The notes: a model not told the origin generated them from the letters alone. A stretch of 64,000 nt of DNA from Gymnogyps californianus (GCF_018139145.2 NC_059474.1:37838344-37902343); one strand, 5' to 3'; positions 10,915 to 25,481 are shown, counted from the first letter of the stretch. A program made the numbers and translations.

Positions 10915-13900
10915 TATGGCTAGGCAATACCTGTGTCAGCCTGCCTTTGCCCTGCATGTAGGCTTTGCAATGGTTTGTTTCCTGAAATACTGGAAGACAA
11001 GGCTCTTGATCATCATTTCATGATGAGAAATGGAAGAAAGTGATAGGCAGGAGAGAGGTCAAAGGGATGGAGAGGGAAAAAGGAGTGAAAAAAAGCCAAG
11101 TCTTCCTCTCCCAAATCTGCAGCTGTATCACTGACTCACTGTTCTCTCAGCCAGACTGTCCTTGTGCAGGATAGTGACAATGGACCAAGGATATTCTTGA
11201 CAGCAGAGAAAAGCCTCTTTCTGGAGATGAAAAATACCATCACTTTTACTTAGCAGAGGACTAATTGTTCCCATCAGTTTCCCAGGGAAAAGCCCCCTAC
11301 TGCTAATGGCCAAAGCATGTCTGTTGTTCCTCATCAAATGTGGTTGGCACAGACGTATGTGAAAATGGCTCTGTGCATCCTTAAATCCTGAATTGACTGA
11401 GATGCATCAAGTCTGAAACTGAATTTTCTCACAGGCTGTACTTTTGAAATGGCTCTAGAACTGACAGTAAACTAGAAACATCAACTCTACACCCAAACTC
11501 TTAATATCATACCTCATGGGAGCTAGAAGTGTTCTGCCTAGTCCCTGGTCATGCTCTCATTCACCACCAGCAGCAGGTTGCCCTGCAAGCAGACCAGCAG
11601 ATACATGTATATGACAGCAGTTAGAAGCATCATAAAGCTCCAGTGTCCAGTGTTGCTTGAACATAAAAGCTCCAACTACAATACAAACTAGACATACTGA
11701 ATCATCCCTGCTGCTATAATCGATGTCCTGGAGATGATACTTTGCCTGGCATTTCCCAGATTTCCCTGAAGCTTTCCCCAGGTTTCAATGACTAAGTCAC
11801 ACACGTTGTAAACTAGCCTGCCCTGTATGTAGTTTTGAACAGCACAGTGCATCTTGTGACTGCCTCCGCTATCAGAAACACATACCTGGATTCAACAAAT
11901 TTAGTGCCTGCCAAACTGCCTTTCATACAGGTTCATGAATTGCCACCCCAGTTACATACTCATGAGTTTCATACCTGATATGATAACTGTCCACACCAGA
12001 CATATTGCAAAGACTCAGTTATTAGAATGAAAGTACAGCAATCCCCTTTTCACAAGCGTACACAACCCGTTTTGAAATAGTGAATATCAAATCAGAGCTA
12101 AATTGTTCCTGAATTCCTTAGTGTAACCCAGAACTTAAAACAAATAAACCAAAAAACATTTAAAAAAACCACAACCACATATAGAAGGGAATTCCTGAGA
12201 TGTTCAAATAAGCTACAGTGCTTAGAAAACACTAAAAAAGTAATAGTTATACCTTACTGTTCATATTTTAAAGCCAAGAAAGAATCACTCAGATTGAACT
12301 TCTGAATGCATTTTAGACCATAGTGCATATTATTATGCAGTTTATAAAATTAAACAAGTAACTTTAACAGTAGATTCACGGCATTTTAGTGAGTATTGTT
12401 GATAAATGTCAGTGAGAAAAATAAGACAAGTTCTAGAAGCAATATACTGTGCTTCCACAAGGGCAAACCAGAAACTCAGCAGTAGGGGAAGAAAATCTAG
12501 TTCAGAAACAAAAAACGGCTGTCACTGAGCAACAGAAATCAGTTTCCACAAAAGCATAAGGGAGGTGTTCAGCTAATCACTATCCACTTCCTCTAGACCA
12601 TTATTCACATGTATAACATCCCATTCTAGACAAACAGTAAGAATGGAATAAAATGAACTGGTTTTTTCCCCTCACCCCAAAATGTAAAGTCAATATACAT
12701 AAACCAATATTCCAGATTACAAGAAACTAATCTAATCTTAGTCATAAATTGGACCTAAAATTTTACTTCTACTAGAAGTCACTATTATAAGTAAGCTTAA
12801 TGAAAATAATAACTGTATGCCTACACTGACAGAGGTATCACAATTTCATACTCCTATTATGCCATACATTTTTGATCCAACTCCTATGCCAAAGCAACCC
12901 TTAAGGATGTCTTATTACCTTGCCTTTACATCTAAATGATAAAGAAATTCTTGTCAGAGCCTTGCAGAACCTCTGTTAAAGACACTTAAACTACTTTTCT
13001 GTTTAAAAGGAGAACATTCATTCTGCAAGTTGGAAAACTAATCCCAACAATAACTTCTCCTAATAATTACCTGCCTGCACTGTGGCTACTGAGGAGATAC
13101 TAAATTACATCTGAAAAAAACCCTACAGACTTCTGCATACTCCTAAAATATTAAAATACTGTATATGGTAGACAAAACATTAAAGTGGAAAAATTTTTCA
13201 AGCAAAACAGGAAATTTTGTGTCTCATACTTTGTTTGAAAGTTTAAAGGTCTCTCAAAGGCTTCTGGGGAAAATTTGTCTCTTGTATTTGAAAATTTGCT
13301 AACATTTTGTAAAGGTTTGGATAGAATTAACTTCAAAACATAATATCATTCAGAGCTACTCTTTGGCCAGTCAGTAAACTCTAACTGAATTTGTCACGAC
13401 ATGTAAACGCCAGTTTGGTACGAGCTGCTTTTCCTTAGTTCACATTTGAAGTTAAAACATTTTGACTGAAACAAACACAAGGCTCCAAATACACTGTGAC
13501 TGAGTAACTGATCATCTCTTTTCAAGTTCTGCAGCTGTAGCCAGCAACAACACGCTAATGAACTATTTGCCTGCATTCAAAAATCTCCAAAATGCTTTAA
13601 CACCTGACATTTAGGAAAAAACCCACACTTTCTTTGGCTGGAATCTGACAGTAGGAACTACTGCATGTCTGGAGCATTGTATCAGCTCCACAGATGTGAG
13701 AGCTGATACACTGTCAATAGGGGTAAGACTCAAGTTCAGAGCTAGAGCTGTTGTTGCCGTTCAGCTCCATGGGTATCACGCAGCACCGCGGCCTGGGAGT
13801 TGTTCCCTTGTCTCTTGCACTTTGCTTGTACGACTGGCTGGTGCTTGTGGTGAAAGCCTCCAGCTTCCACCGCACTGCATAGAGGCAAGGTCTTGTTTTC

Positions 13901-14831
13901 ACAAGAAGCACCAGCTTCTAGCTCCCACCAGTCCCGTGTAAATACCTAAGAATGGAGAACCTCTTGCTCAGGTAGACTGACTCTTTGAATGCAAACAGAA
14001 GCTGGGAATGAATTTTAAATCAGAGAAGACACTGAAAGGGATATGAATCAGTACACAAAGCAGTCACGAGGAGTCTGTAGACTGCATCTCGCATAGTTTC
14101 TTTTGATACTGGAACAAATCAAAGCAGACTACAAAACATTCACTTCTTGTCTCGGGTCTGGAAGGTATCTGTAACAGTAATTCAGAGATCATTCTGAGCA
14201 AAGAAACTTCAGGGGTGAAAACAGAAGTGAAGTAAACATTGATTTAAAGTCAAAACAAAACCAGCTGCAGCCTTAACTGTGAGTAGTCACCACACTAACC
14301 ATCAGAGCAGTCTTCTCAGGCTGTCCAGTGAGCAGCATATGGGCACGTTTAACAAGGCTGTTCCAGCACAACCTCTACAGCTTCAGAAGTGCTTATATGG
14401 AATAGGATAATAAAGGACATTTGCATCCTGCCCAAAGTGGATCCAAGCATCTTGAAGCTTCATACAGAGGAATGCAGAAGCAGTAAGTAATATGCGCTTT
14501 ATTCTTAATCACTAGACTTCTAGAACTGCCAGTTTTCTATCTAAGAGACTGCCTAAACCAGTCAACAAGCCAAGGACCTCAGCATTGGACTTGGTAATGC
14601 AGGAATACCCTAAATAGCTAGCACAGCAGAGGGAGTTTGTTTTTTGTTATTCTCCAAAAACTGAAGGACCGTATGCAATATCATGTATGAATCACAGTAA
14701 GTGTACTTAAACTTTGAAATCTAACAAATGAAAAGACAACAACCCCAAACAACTTTAAAATTAAGTTTTAAGAAAATTATACACCCAAGTAACATGATAT
14801 AGTAGCTGGAAGAAAACAGACTAAAAATTAC
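10915..14831. other. Unique sequence, no gene seen
   Basis: AT-rich, with only short incidental open frames. A moderately GC-richer patch at about 13740-13930 is open on both strands for 60-80 codons but shows no recognisable protein or repeat. Confidence 0.5.
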
Positions 14832-14900
14832 CTTGAAGCAATACATATGACACAAGAGCTCCTATTAAAATACGCTCGACTCATGTAACCAAGATCTGTG
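14832..14900 (-). other. Candidate short coding exon (unidentified)
   Basis: On the minus strand the acceptor TTTCCTTTCATTTTAG is very good, and the donor CAAG|GTAATT is acceptable (donor bases 14826-14831). The 69-base segment is open in only one frame, reading TDLGYMSRAYFNRSSCVICI. Length and phases (1 base in, 2 bases out) match those of the candidate at 39484-39546, so the two could be joined without a shift. I do not recognise the protein. A chance match to splice consensus remains the main alternative. Confidence 0.2.
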
Positions 14901-14929
14901 CTAAAATGAAAGGAAAACACTGAAAGCAA

Positions 14930-15680
14930 AATATATGAGACGGCATATTTAGATTTTTGAGTAAGAGAGAATGGCTTCATAGTGATCTCTGAAATTAACT
15001 GGAAGCCAGCCGAGTTATAGGATACTCAGAAAAAGAATGAATGCTTCCTTCACATGCATCAAATACAGAGACAAAGAAGGAATAGAGAGAAATGAAACTG
15101 TCAAGAGAGGAAGTTCAGACCACAAGGTACTAAAAAAATACCAATGTTATATATAGCAAATGAGATTTGCAGGTAGAGGAAAGGTATCAGTTGAGAAGTT
15201 CAGGATCAAACGTGATACCGAGGTTATTCACGGAAAGTCTAAATAGCAACTTTACAAGCAGAACAGTTGATTTGTCCCCAGGAGAAACACATCCATGCGA
15301 AGTATTTAGAGGGAAAGTCAACACAAGCAGGCAAAGAGAACAGAGAAGAGTCATTAAAGGTGTCAAGAAATATGTACAGCTGAGAATCACGAGCACATAA
15401 CCGTCAGTTAGCAGTATAGTTTAGATACAGTATATAGGAAAGAGCAGATGGCCAAGAAGTGACCCTTGTGAGAGAGACTCGAGAGAGCAAGGCTCTTGTC
15501 ACTTAAGAAGTGAACAAATACACACCTTCTTTTATTTTTTAAGAGATGTGAAGAAAAATGTCCACAATAAAATGATAGGGCAGGCAGTTAGATGAGAGAT
15601 TTGTAGAAACGTAGTGGTTATATAAGGAGGAGAAAATGAAAGAAAGAATACCTGCACACAGAGACTGCACAGAGTTCTTC
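14930..15680 (+). other. Purine-rich stretch, possible old interspersed repeat
   Basis: The plus strand is strongly purine-rich (repeated GAGA, AGAGGAA and AAGAAG phrases). It holds a 77-codon open frame (15167-15400) that does not look like a known protein. The composition is reminiscent of old purine-rich interspersed repeats, but I see no terminal repeats or target-site duplication that would prove it. Confidence 0.2.
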
Positions 15681-17733
15681 AGGGCAGTCACCGTTATCCA
15701 GAGTTAGGTCAATCTCAAATATAATTTCTTAAGAAGTATTTTGGAAAAGACTATGAGTAAGGTCTAACACTGAGCATCTTCTCTTTTCACTACCACACAA
15801 TTCATGACAAAAATGTTCCGTAGCTGGAGGATTTTATATCAGGCCTTTTATAGATATGACATTTAAAACTTTTATTAACTGAACAATCTAAGCCAACTCT
15901 TACAAAGGAAAGCAGCAGGTAGGCAAGCTCACTCCAGGTACTGGGTACATTTACCCATTTATTTAAACTATCTAACTAGATAGAATTGTAAAGTGAAAAT
16001 ATCACTTGTCAGCACATATCAGCTATAATTGGTGCTGTACATTTCACAAATAAACCAAAATTGAAGACTCTATAACCATCTGACTAACTAGCAACTCAGT
16101 CTATGCCAAACTTTCTTCTTCTCAGAGCCTGAACAGTTTCTAGATTATCCCCTTGCTTCTCTCAAACTAAAGATTTAACAGAATATGCTTATTACTTGAA
16201 GAAACCAAATTGTCATTACAGGAAACACTTATGATATAAATGGTTAATAAGTATGTATTGGTATAATGATATAACAGTATAAAATGGTTAATGAGAAAAT
16301 AGAATGATACTATCAACTTGCTCAAACCTCCTTAAAACAGTAGGAAAACAGCATCTATTTTGTTAAGAAAGAAGTCTTAACCAACAGCAAATTTTTGTAA
16401 CATTTCTTTATTTTTTTACTATCTAGATATTGGTTGAACATTGGGGGATGCTTAACTCCACAGCCTGCAGAACAGATCTAGGTTCTATGCTTCACATAAC
16501 TCATATGACTTCTATTTATGGCATATATATGTTTGGCATGTCCTTCACATGGGCTGGAGGTGAAAATGGGAGAGACTTCTCCAGTCTTACAGTTTTTACA
16601 TGAATTAAGTAGAGGCCACCTTAACAAGCAGGCCTGTAAATCTAAAAACTCCTGCATCCTTTTGCCAAAACTTTGCCTTCCAAACAAATAAGAAAATGGA
16701 ATATGAGAAGCTGCCTTTTTATTACTGAGACCAGGAAAATGGGAATAAGAAAGAAAACTAGGAAAATAAAAGAATAAATGAAGATTAAAATGTTTTAAAG
16801 CACAATGATGCATCATATGAACATCATTACAGAGCCCATAAAAACATAACACCCTAATATGATTACATTTAAGTGTTCTATGAAGATATCCATATGATAT
16901 ATTTTTGTGATTTAAAACATTTTATTTCTCTTGAAGTAGCTCTACAGCTTCAAAACCTGCTGCAATTTTGCATGTCTGCTGCCTTTTACATTCTTCAACA
17001 TCAAATGACAGATTCTGCTGAATATTTACTCACTAAGAACCTTGGCAGAACTTGCAGACCTTGATTTTATTGTAGGATGGTAACTGTACACAAGTTACCA
17101 GACCTTCTGCTTAGCATCATGGCATCAAGAACTAGAGTAATCTCAAGCAAAATTTTCACTCCATTGATTTCTCTCACTGACAAAACTCCTTTGCTTAAAA
17201 ATCTTGATTATTTGAAGTATCCAAAAATTGTTAATGTTTAGTACACAAAAGGCATCTCTGCTGCATTGTCAGACCAAGATTTAGTGGATAAATCAGAAAT
17301 ACAGATACTTTACAGAAATACAGACATTTGTATTTTACAGGACAGATTTCTAAACCTGCTTCAACTGGTAAAGACAAACACATGCTAAGTACTTATGGAA
17401 AAACCTACCACTCAATATATAAATAAATGTTCAAATACACACACTATAAACATACCTACAAGTTACACATGTAGCTAGTCAGACATAGTACTCTAAGAAA
17501 CCTTGCAGTATAAGTAGATAAACAAATGAATGTATGAATGAATATTGTTTATTTTCAAGTTTTAAACAGTGCAGGTTTCCAAGCCAAACATGAAAGCTGG
17601 GAATGTAACATATTGCTCTGAAAACACTGAATAAACCAGCAAAGAGGGGAAAGTTAAAAACATAGATAGTGTGATATGCCACAAGTGGGACAAGTAGTTT
17701 TGCCAGTATTTGAAAACCAGCAGTACAATGACA

Positions 17734-17751
17734 CCCCCCCCCCAAAAAAAA
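17734..17751 (+). repeat. C10 then A8 homopolymer pair
   Basis: A run of ten C is followed directly by eight A. Similar C-then-A pairs lie at 40462-40476 and 41627-41646. Confidence 0.9.
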
Positions 17752-18163
17752 CCAACCCTGCAACAAAAACCAAAGGTTTCTTTTTGTCAAATACTATTTC
17801 AAGTCATCTGATCTTGAGAAATCAAAAGATTAGCTCAATTATCTTGGCTTTCAGTCTCAAATCATGATGGAGAAAGATCACAACTTGTAAGAAATTTAAT
17901 AAATACATGGATCAGTTTATGTATCACTAGCAATAACTCAGCAAACCTTCTCTATCCATTATAAGTGCATAGTGTTAACAACCCTTTCATATTCAAATAG
18001 AAAAGGTTTCTGTAAAACACAATAAAGAATACATCTCGCATCTTTTCACTGATTTTATTTACAGTGTTTCTTGCTGACAAAAACATCCACATAATGTATG
18101 CAGCTTTGCTATTAATATACCATAATTCTCCAGTTTCCTTTTAGGCATACTAATATTGGTCTC

Positions 18164-18192
18164 AAAAAAACCCCAACCCAACCCAACCCCCC
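18164..18192 (+). repeat. CCCAA-type low-complexity tract
   Basis: Seven A followed by three CCCAA-like units and a C run. It is not the vertebrate telomere hexamer CCCTAA. Confidence 0.8.
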
Positions 18193-19649
18193 TATTTTGT
18201 ACCACAGTCTCAACAGGTTCTACAGCCACAAAGACATTGAACAGTCTCCTCTTCCATGAAAAGGGCTTGAGGAAGCCTAGGTACAGCAGAGACATCTCTC
18301 TCCCATCTTCTCTTCATCTCTGCCAGTGATTTTCATGAAGTCCTACTGCTACTAATGACCTGTCCAGATGGGCATATCCTGTTTTCTGGGCAACTGACCT
18401 GCGTAACAGCACTTCTGTAAAACAAACCGGTGCTAAACCCTTCCCTTCTTTCCCCACATCAGGTCCTGTGGTTGCAGCGTGCCATCCATGCTGCAGGACT
18501 GGAGGTGAGCAGGAACATGCTCAGCCCAGCTCTTCCGAACATGGTGGCTTCACTCTACTCTCACAACATGCAGCGCGTGGAGTGAGAATGTGAACTGAGA
18601 ACTGGCAGTATCTGGCTACAAATACATGGATTTCAAATCCTGATGTGAAGAAGTCAGATTTAGGGAAAACTGAGGAGGAGACTGAAGCCTGTTAGCTTCC
18701 ATCCATCCCAGTAAAAGCACATGCATCAACATGGGAAGGATGACTAAACTGAGTCATCTGAAATACCACTCATCTTTCACTTTCCATTGTGCCCTGCAGA
18801 AGAAAAGCAAGTTATACTGCAGTCCTGAAAGCTTTAATTGATGGATTTCACAGATATTGGTATTCTTTTAGTTTGTTTAGTGTTTGTTTTTAATCAAAAA
18901 ACTTTCCGTCAAAACAAACTGGTAAGTTGATGGCAACATGATTCTGTTTGAGTATCACAGCATTACTTTAGTTGGTAGACTGGCAGTCTTCACAAATTTC
19001 AGTTATTCAAAAGAGAGGCTAACTAGTTTGAAAAATAAATACATTGGTAAGAAACAAACAAACAATCACAGGGAAATAAAACAGAGGCTAAGAGGAAGAT
19101 GGCAAGGGAGGCAAGCAATCCATAGAAAGAAATCTCCTTTAATAACTACATTTGCCAGAAAGCATGGAACTAATTATTGTTCCAAGATACATAATGTATT
19201 CAGAGACCTCAAACAACAGACATTACTACCTGGCATTTCAGGCACAGTTGTTGAAGTATACTGAATGTAAGCATAAATGTTCATATTATGAAACAGGCAG
19301 ATGGTCTGCTTCACCAGAAACATTACAGTCTGACATTTGTTATCAATTGTACTGATTTAATACTAATGAGAGTAAATGGAGCCAGATTTGCAAAAATCTG
19401 TCTCTCAGGAAGATGTATGTGTGCCTTTAAAAATCTTTTACTTCAGATATATCATGCTATGGTACCAAGACGAATAATGACATATTTTAATATACAGCAC
19501 CACTCTGACATTTGCACAGAGCTTTCAGGCCAGTAACCAAAACCTACAACTACAGGAGAATAAATTTATTCAGGAAAAGAAGCAGAGGTGGTGTTTCAGG
19601 ATCTCTGCTATAGCAGCAATCGAATAAATTAAGATTAAACTTACTGGTT

Positions 19650-19669
19650 ATGATATTATAAAATATCAT
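19650..19669. repeat. Inverted repeat, 8-bp arms
   Basis: ATGATATT, spacer ATAA, AATATCAT. A small perfect AT-rich hairpin with no evident context. Confidence 0.75.
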
Positions 19670-20161
19670 TATACCCATTACTAAGACTTTCATCCACAAG
19701 TAGAGCAATTACAAGACAAGCACAGTAAGAGTAAGCTATGCTCGTTCTCCAGATGCCGAAGTGCTCTGGTCCTAGTCAGTGTGTCCCTGCTGACACCACG
19801 CTCACTGTGGGCAGGGGAAAGAAGGAAGAGCCACCAGGCTCCCCCCAACACGATGAACTACCAGGAACCCAAGACAGGTTATGCGGCGCAGCCTGCCCCA
19901 TCACAGTCACTGGCTGCGTTATGGACTACGGTATAAATCAGAAATCCAGAGTGATGAACATTAGACAAGGGACATAAATTATTGGTGCTTTCTCAAGCCT
20001 AACACTTCTCCTTAGGCTTGTTCTACTGTATGCAATTACTTCAGGTCTTAAGAATCATTAAGGCTATGTTTCTCATAATGATGAAGTGGTGAAAGTGTTC
20101 CTTGTAAGTCAGTGTCTAGTCGCCAGTGTTTCTGTAAAGTGACACCATTAATATCTCTGAG

Positions 20162-20182
20162 ATTCATGATTCTATCATGAAT
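20162..20182. repeat. Perfect inverted repeat, 9-bp arms
   Basis: ATTCATGAT, spacer TCT, ATCATGAAT. No gene or promoter is recognisable nearby. Confidence 0.8.
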
Positions 20183-22034
20183 AATGATAAAGCACACTGA
20201 GTCTTAAAAGCATCTTTTCAAATATAAATTAACAACAAACACCGTGCTCTTGCAAAAAGGTGCTGAAAGATGGTCAAGGCACTATTTTAAAATTCATTCT
20301 TAAATCTAAATATGGTGCTAATAGCAGAGCAGTGAGGCAGGCCATTTAGTGAACTGCTGACCCTCAACACATTGACTATATACATAATGGTTCCCCAGAG
20401 CACTAGCATTCCTTGTCTAGCAGGACATGCCAAGGCAGGGACACAGAGCCCCTGCAAAGGGCTACAATAAACCGACACCACAGAAGCTTCTTGCTTGTTT
20501 TGCTCCCTTCAGATACTTTCCTTTCTGTTCCGTTTCTTCTGCAACACCAAAGTAAGTGTGACCACATGCACAGTGATTTGTTACCTTCTCATTAATTACG
20601 CAGCATCAATTCCATGGAGATTCTGAGTTTATGCAAACCACTCTGAGCACAAGCACAATTTAAGACTGAGGTGTAACAACACAGCATTATGTTACAATTC
20701 AATTATTTCATTTATGTCAAACACCAAAACCTCAGAACTAATTCAGACAGACTAACAGTGAAGACCTGGATTTCTTCTTTTATAGCCAGAATTGTAAATA
20801 CTATTATTCGCTCATTTACTCTTTCATTGAAAGCTAATGCCTGTTTACTATCTGAGGATAGATTACTACGGGTTTTATTATGAAGTAAAAATATATTTGT
20901 TTCTAATCATCCATATACTGTATCAAATGAATACATCTGATAAAGAGATACAGAGGTGTTAAAAATAAGTCTTTTAATCAAATCTGTCTATAGGCTATTG
21001 ACAGAAAATAGATTTTATTGTATTTTTCATTGCTTGGGAACACTGATTTCAGCTAAGATATTCTGACCCTATATACTGAAGGTCAGGCATTAAATACTAC
21101 ATTTCCCCAATTTTGTAACATTTTATAGCAAAGACATGATCATTGCCAGTAACTTCTAAAATATGATTAAAACCAAGATTCTATTCCTTACACAGATTGC
21201 TGTATTAGCATATTGCAAAATTATGTACGGTACTTCAGGCTGAGATAAAAATGCCTCTGGTATAAAGTCAAGAAAGTTTAAAGTCAGTCAGCTGTACACA
21301 CTGTAACACACTTTCTCTGGAGCTTCTACATTGGAACACAAAACACAAATTAACTGTCATGTTTAAGCAATTATCTCCTATCAAAACGATCAAAAACCTA
21401 ATTTACACAGGAGATACAGTGGATGCATTTCCAATTCCCCCTCTAGCTTCCCTAAGACACTGTAACAGATCTAAACTAATACAGTCACTCATTTTATTGG
21501 GGGGGGAGTGTTTTTTTAAAATTATTATTTAAGTAAATGGAAGAAGCGTGATCTTGCCTGTAAGGAACAGACTGGAAATACACAAGATATGTCAGTGAAT
21601 GTTTTACATACTGGGATAGTCATCCAGATCAATATCCTACTTTTTAATATAATTCTTTTTTTTCCTCACAGAAAACTCATAGCACAAATGGATACTACTT
21701 GATTTTTCAAACAAGCTTTTCACAGGGCAAGGAGGGAACTAAGCAGACAGAATGAATTTTGGAGTCAGACTCCTGAAACAGAATTTGCCTTTTGTGACCT
21801 CGAGCAAGATGTCTGCTCCTGTCTCACAAACACTAGTATGCAGAACATGAGCAACATCAAGCCTACCTTCCTAACCAAAACATATAAACAAATCAATCAG
21901 TGTCATTTAGCAGGGGGAGGGGGGACTGGACACCATGATGACACAGACAGAGGGAAAGGACAATAATTCTTTCCCCCCCTTCATTCTTTCTAGATGCTCT
22001 TGTGGATCTACAGCAATGGAAACTTTTACTCACC

Positions 22035-22050
22035 TTTTTTTTTTTTTTTT
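22035..22050 (+). repeat. T16 homopolymer
   Basis: Sixteen consecutive T. The complementary A16 on the minus strand is not attached to any recognisable retrocopy. Confidence 0.9.
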
Positions 22051-24900
22051 AAAGTACAGGGCTGGGTCTTATTTGTACAATTCTAATACTTTAAAGTGAT
22101 TTGCTGTAATAAATTAATATACAAACACACACATACACTTTGTATAGTCTCTCTCTCTTCTGCATGCAATATGCAAATTTCACTAAAATCCATTGCAAAT
22201 ACCAGAGCCTAATTTTGAAAAGTGACTAAAAAGGCACAATATACAAAAGAACAAAGTCTTTTTGTAACTTAAAAAATTTATCTCCTGGAGATATGAACTA
22301 CTTTTCCTCTTGTATTTTTTTGTTTTCCCCCATCTCTTCGTACATATAATCTCACAGCCTTCTATTAGCATTAGTATTGAACCCGGGGCTTTTTGACTAA
22401 GAAATGGAATACAATGGATAACTTCGATTCCAAAGTCAGAAAACAGAACTATTTGTAAATTATTTCTTTTAAATTGAATTGGGCACTTAGACATTGTCAT
22501 ATGCCAGGCAGTAAATAATTTTTTTTAATTGCTAAAAAGAGACAACAGGCTTTTGCTTTTTATTAAAAACAAAATAAAAAAAACTTTAAAAATCATCAAT
22601 TCTTCCCCCCCCCTTTCATTGCTGTGGCTGTCCTCATGAAGCAGTGATTTGCAAATCATCCTGGACCAGCTAGAAGAGTGTGATGCAGTGTTGTATGAAA
22701 ACACTGACGGACCAGTACACCATTTTATATATCTTCAGCTTTGGTTCTGGTTAGAAGCTAAAGCATGCTCATTGACACAAAGACAATAATAAAATAGGTT
22801 GTCTTCTCTAGAAACCAAAGTAAAAACAAAAATCCCCAAACACCATAACAAATTTTACTTATACTAGTCAGTAAACAGTCAAGAGAAAAATCATTACTGT
22901 GAAACCCATTTTGTTTCCCGTACAGAGGTAAAATCTATTGCTAAAACCTGAATGGTAGTCGGTTCTTGTCAGAAAACCTGAATCCATTTGTTCTAATATT
23001 GAGATATACTTGAACCACCTTCCTTGGAGACACACACATTAGCAGCATACAAATTAGCAGTGTGCAGGTACTTGAACAAATGCTTGCAAAACGGGGAGTA
23101 AGCATGCACGGTAGCTTTTGGTTTGGACAGACAACATCACCTCCTTCCACAGTCCCTAAGAACTTCCCTTGGCCCATAAAGCTGTTTGAAGAAACATGTA
23201 CCTGGAAGGAGAAGGTTCTGGGAAAACAACAGTTAGAAGTTCTGAAACATGAAACAAAAAGTTTCCATAGACTTCTTAAACTCCTTCACACCTCACTGAC
23301 TAAACACATAGCAAATTAGTTATGACAATCTGTGGTTAACTTTCACTACATTCCCAAAATACAGAGGTTTAATTTTGAAATTTGATCGATATTCATACCA
23401 TCTTACATACCAAGTTAATTGGTAAAAATGCTGCAATATATTATTTGAGACATTTCTGAGGAACAATTTTTGTTACCCAACGTGAATAAATCTCCTGTTT
23501 GCGAATACTGATGATGGTTAATGGAAGTATTACATTGTTAGAAGGGTTTCAAAGTGACTTATATGAGGCATGTAAACGGGATAAAAATAGAACTAAACAT
23601 ATCTTAATGAAACCATGAAGGCGTAATTTAGATACACGCACAAAATGCGAAGTCCTTTTTCCTTTCAACAAGAGAACTATTAAAACACATACAAAAAAGC
23701 AGCTTTAACAAATGACTGACTTTGAATAGTTTTAAAAATCAGGACTACGTAGCTTTGCAGCAGTAAGATACATATTACAAGCACATAGTCTAAAAAGGCC
23801 TCTATTTAAAATTTCGCTACATAATTTTACAAAGGAAATGTAGCAGTCCTCAGACTACATGCATAATTAAGAATGGATGTTGCAAACACAAAAAGCTAAC
23901 AAAAATCAGGGCAAAGACAACTGAAGTCAATTGTACACTTTATATATTCTTTAACTAAGACCTATTGCCTAGTTTATCATCTATAATCCTGACAAAACTC
24001 TGGGATTTGCACACTAACTGCACATGCACATCAATCACTGTCATCTTCCAATCCAGAAATCTGCATGTGTATTTCTATAACAGGATTAAGATTAGTTTTT
24101 ATGAAACTTTACACAAGTATAAGCCCACAGTAGTCCTGAAAGCAGTAACCCTCTGTTCCACTGCTTCTACCCAGGTCTGTGCATCCCTGCCCCTTGTCCC
24201 GTCCCACAGTTTGTGATTTCCCTGTTACCAGAGCTCACCTGAGTTAAATACTCATTTTTACCAAGCTAATTTTAACTTGGGTCCATTCCCCTGCCTGTAC
24301 ATGCACCCAGCCACTCTAACTCTTGTGCAGGCAGGCGGCGGCTGCAATACAGCAAGCACAGGCAGGGACACCTACAGTGTTCATGAAACTATGAGCTTCA
24401 CCTCATAACCTGGCTTCGTAATCTGAATCCAGCAAGCATTACACAGTGAATTACAAACCCACCCAGACCCAAAAACTATTTCTGATGCAACAGTCGCTTT
24501 TTGCTGAAGTACTCATCTTCTCCTAGCAAGGGCACCATGAAAATTTAAGGAGGCCAGATGAGCACTGCTCTTTCTCCTCTTCTCTACTCCTGCTCTTTTC
24601 CCGTAATGCCAACCTCAAGCATTTACCAGTGACAATTCAGGTACAGAAATCAGGTTTCCATATAAAAATCACAGAGTTTTGGAGAATTTTGGCTCTTGCT
24701 AGCTAGACTTCTACGGCTTATTTCTCATTCTCTTCTTTACAACCAAAGCTAGGCATCACTAAAAGCTATTTCATCTTTACACATACAAGCTGGCAAATGT
24801 CATATTATCATAGTGGTCCGAAGCTTGAGTCTTACAGAGAATGCTAAATAAAGATTTAGTCAAAGGTAGGGAAGCTGAACAAGACAGTAATTGTTGACAC

Positions 24901-24920
24901 TATATATAGATATATATATT
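24901..24920. repeat. (TA)n microsatellite, imperfect
   Basis: TATATATAGATATATATATT: a short TA array with one GA interruption. Comparable short TA arrays lie at about 28703-28714 and 56416-56429. Confidence 0.8.
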
Positions 24921-25468
24921 TGCCACTCAAATCTGAATGCAGTGGTGAAAAGCAGAAGATGGAGAAAATAAAAAATAAATCAATTACTGACCAGGAAAAA
25001 CGTGCACCTTGGGAACAGGGACTACGGAAAACAAGCTCACTAAAGCTGCCAGCAACTGTCTGAATATAATTTTTCCTTTTCACATTGCAAAAGGTGAGAC
25101 AATATCATAGGCTTTCTCCCTGCTGAAAGGCCACTAGAAGTTTGCAGCGATGAAAACCCTTTGAGAGACAGGAGTTGTAAGTGGGTAGAATTACAGGGAC
25201 TCAGTGGATCCATGAATGATTAATATAAAACTGAACTTCCTAATACTAATGTACATTCAGGTCTTATCACGTATGTAAATTCATAAAGGGAATTTAAGGG
25301 ACAGTTTTAAACAGACTCAATATTTCTATTAGAAATCAGACATATACATTATGGAGCATCCTCTGGCTGAAAGACAACAGTCTTCTTAAATGGAAAAAAT
25401 ATCTCAAGTTATGTTTCATGCTGTCCAGTCACAATAATTATTGCAATGATTTCCCTTCCTCTTTTACC

Positions 25469-25481
25469 GGGGGGGGGGGGG
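25469..25481 (+). repeat. G13 homopolymer
   Basis: Thirteen consecutive G, the longest G run in the window. It is prone to sequencing and assembly length error. Confidence 0.9.

Noticed and set aside
18164..18192. Interstitial telomere-like repeat
   Set aside because: The unit is CCCAA, not CCCTAA, and there are only about three copies.
18905..19056. Plus-strand exon-like segments with GTAAGT and GTAAGA donors
   Set aside because: Acceptors are weak and the open stretches are about 16 codons. They show how often chance yields exon-like patterns here.
20078..20160. Possible box C/D snoRNA (ATGATGA, then CTGA about 80 nt later)
   Set aside because: The sequences flanking the boxes do not pair into a terminal stem, and no clear internal C'/D' boxes are present.
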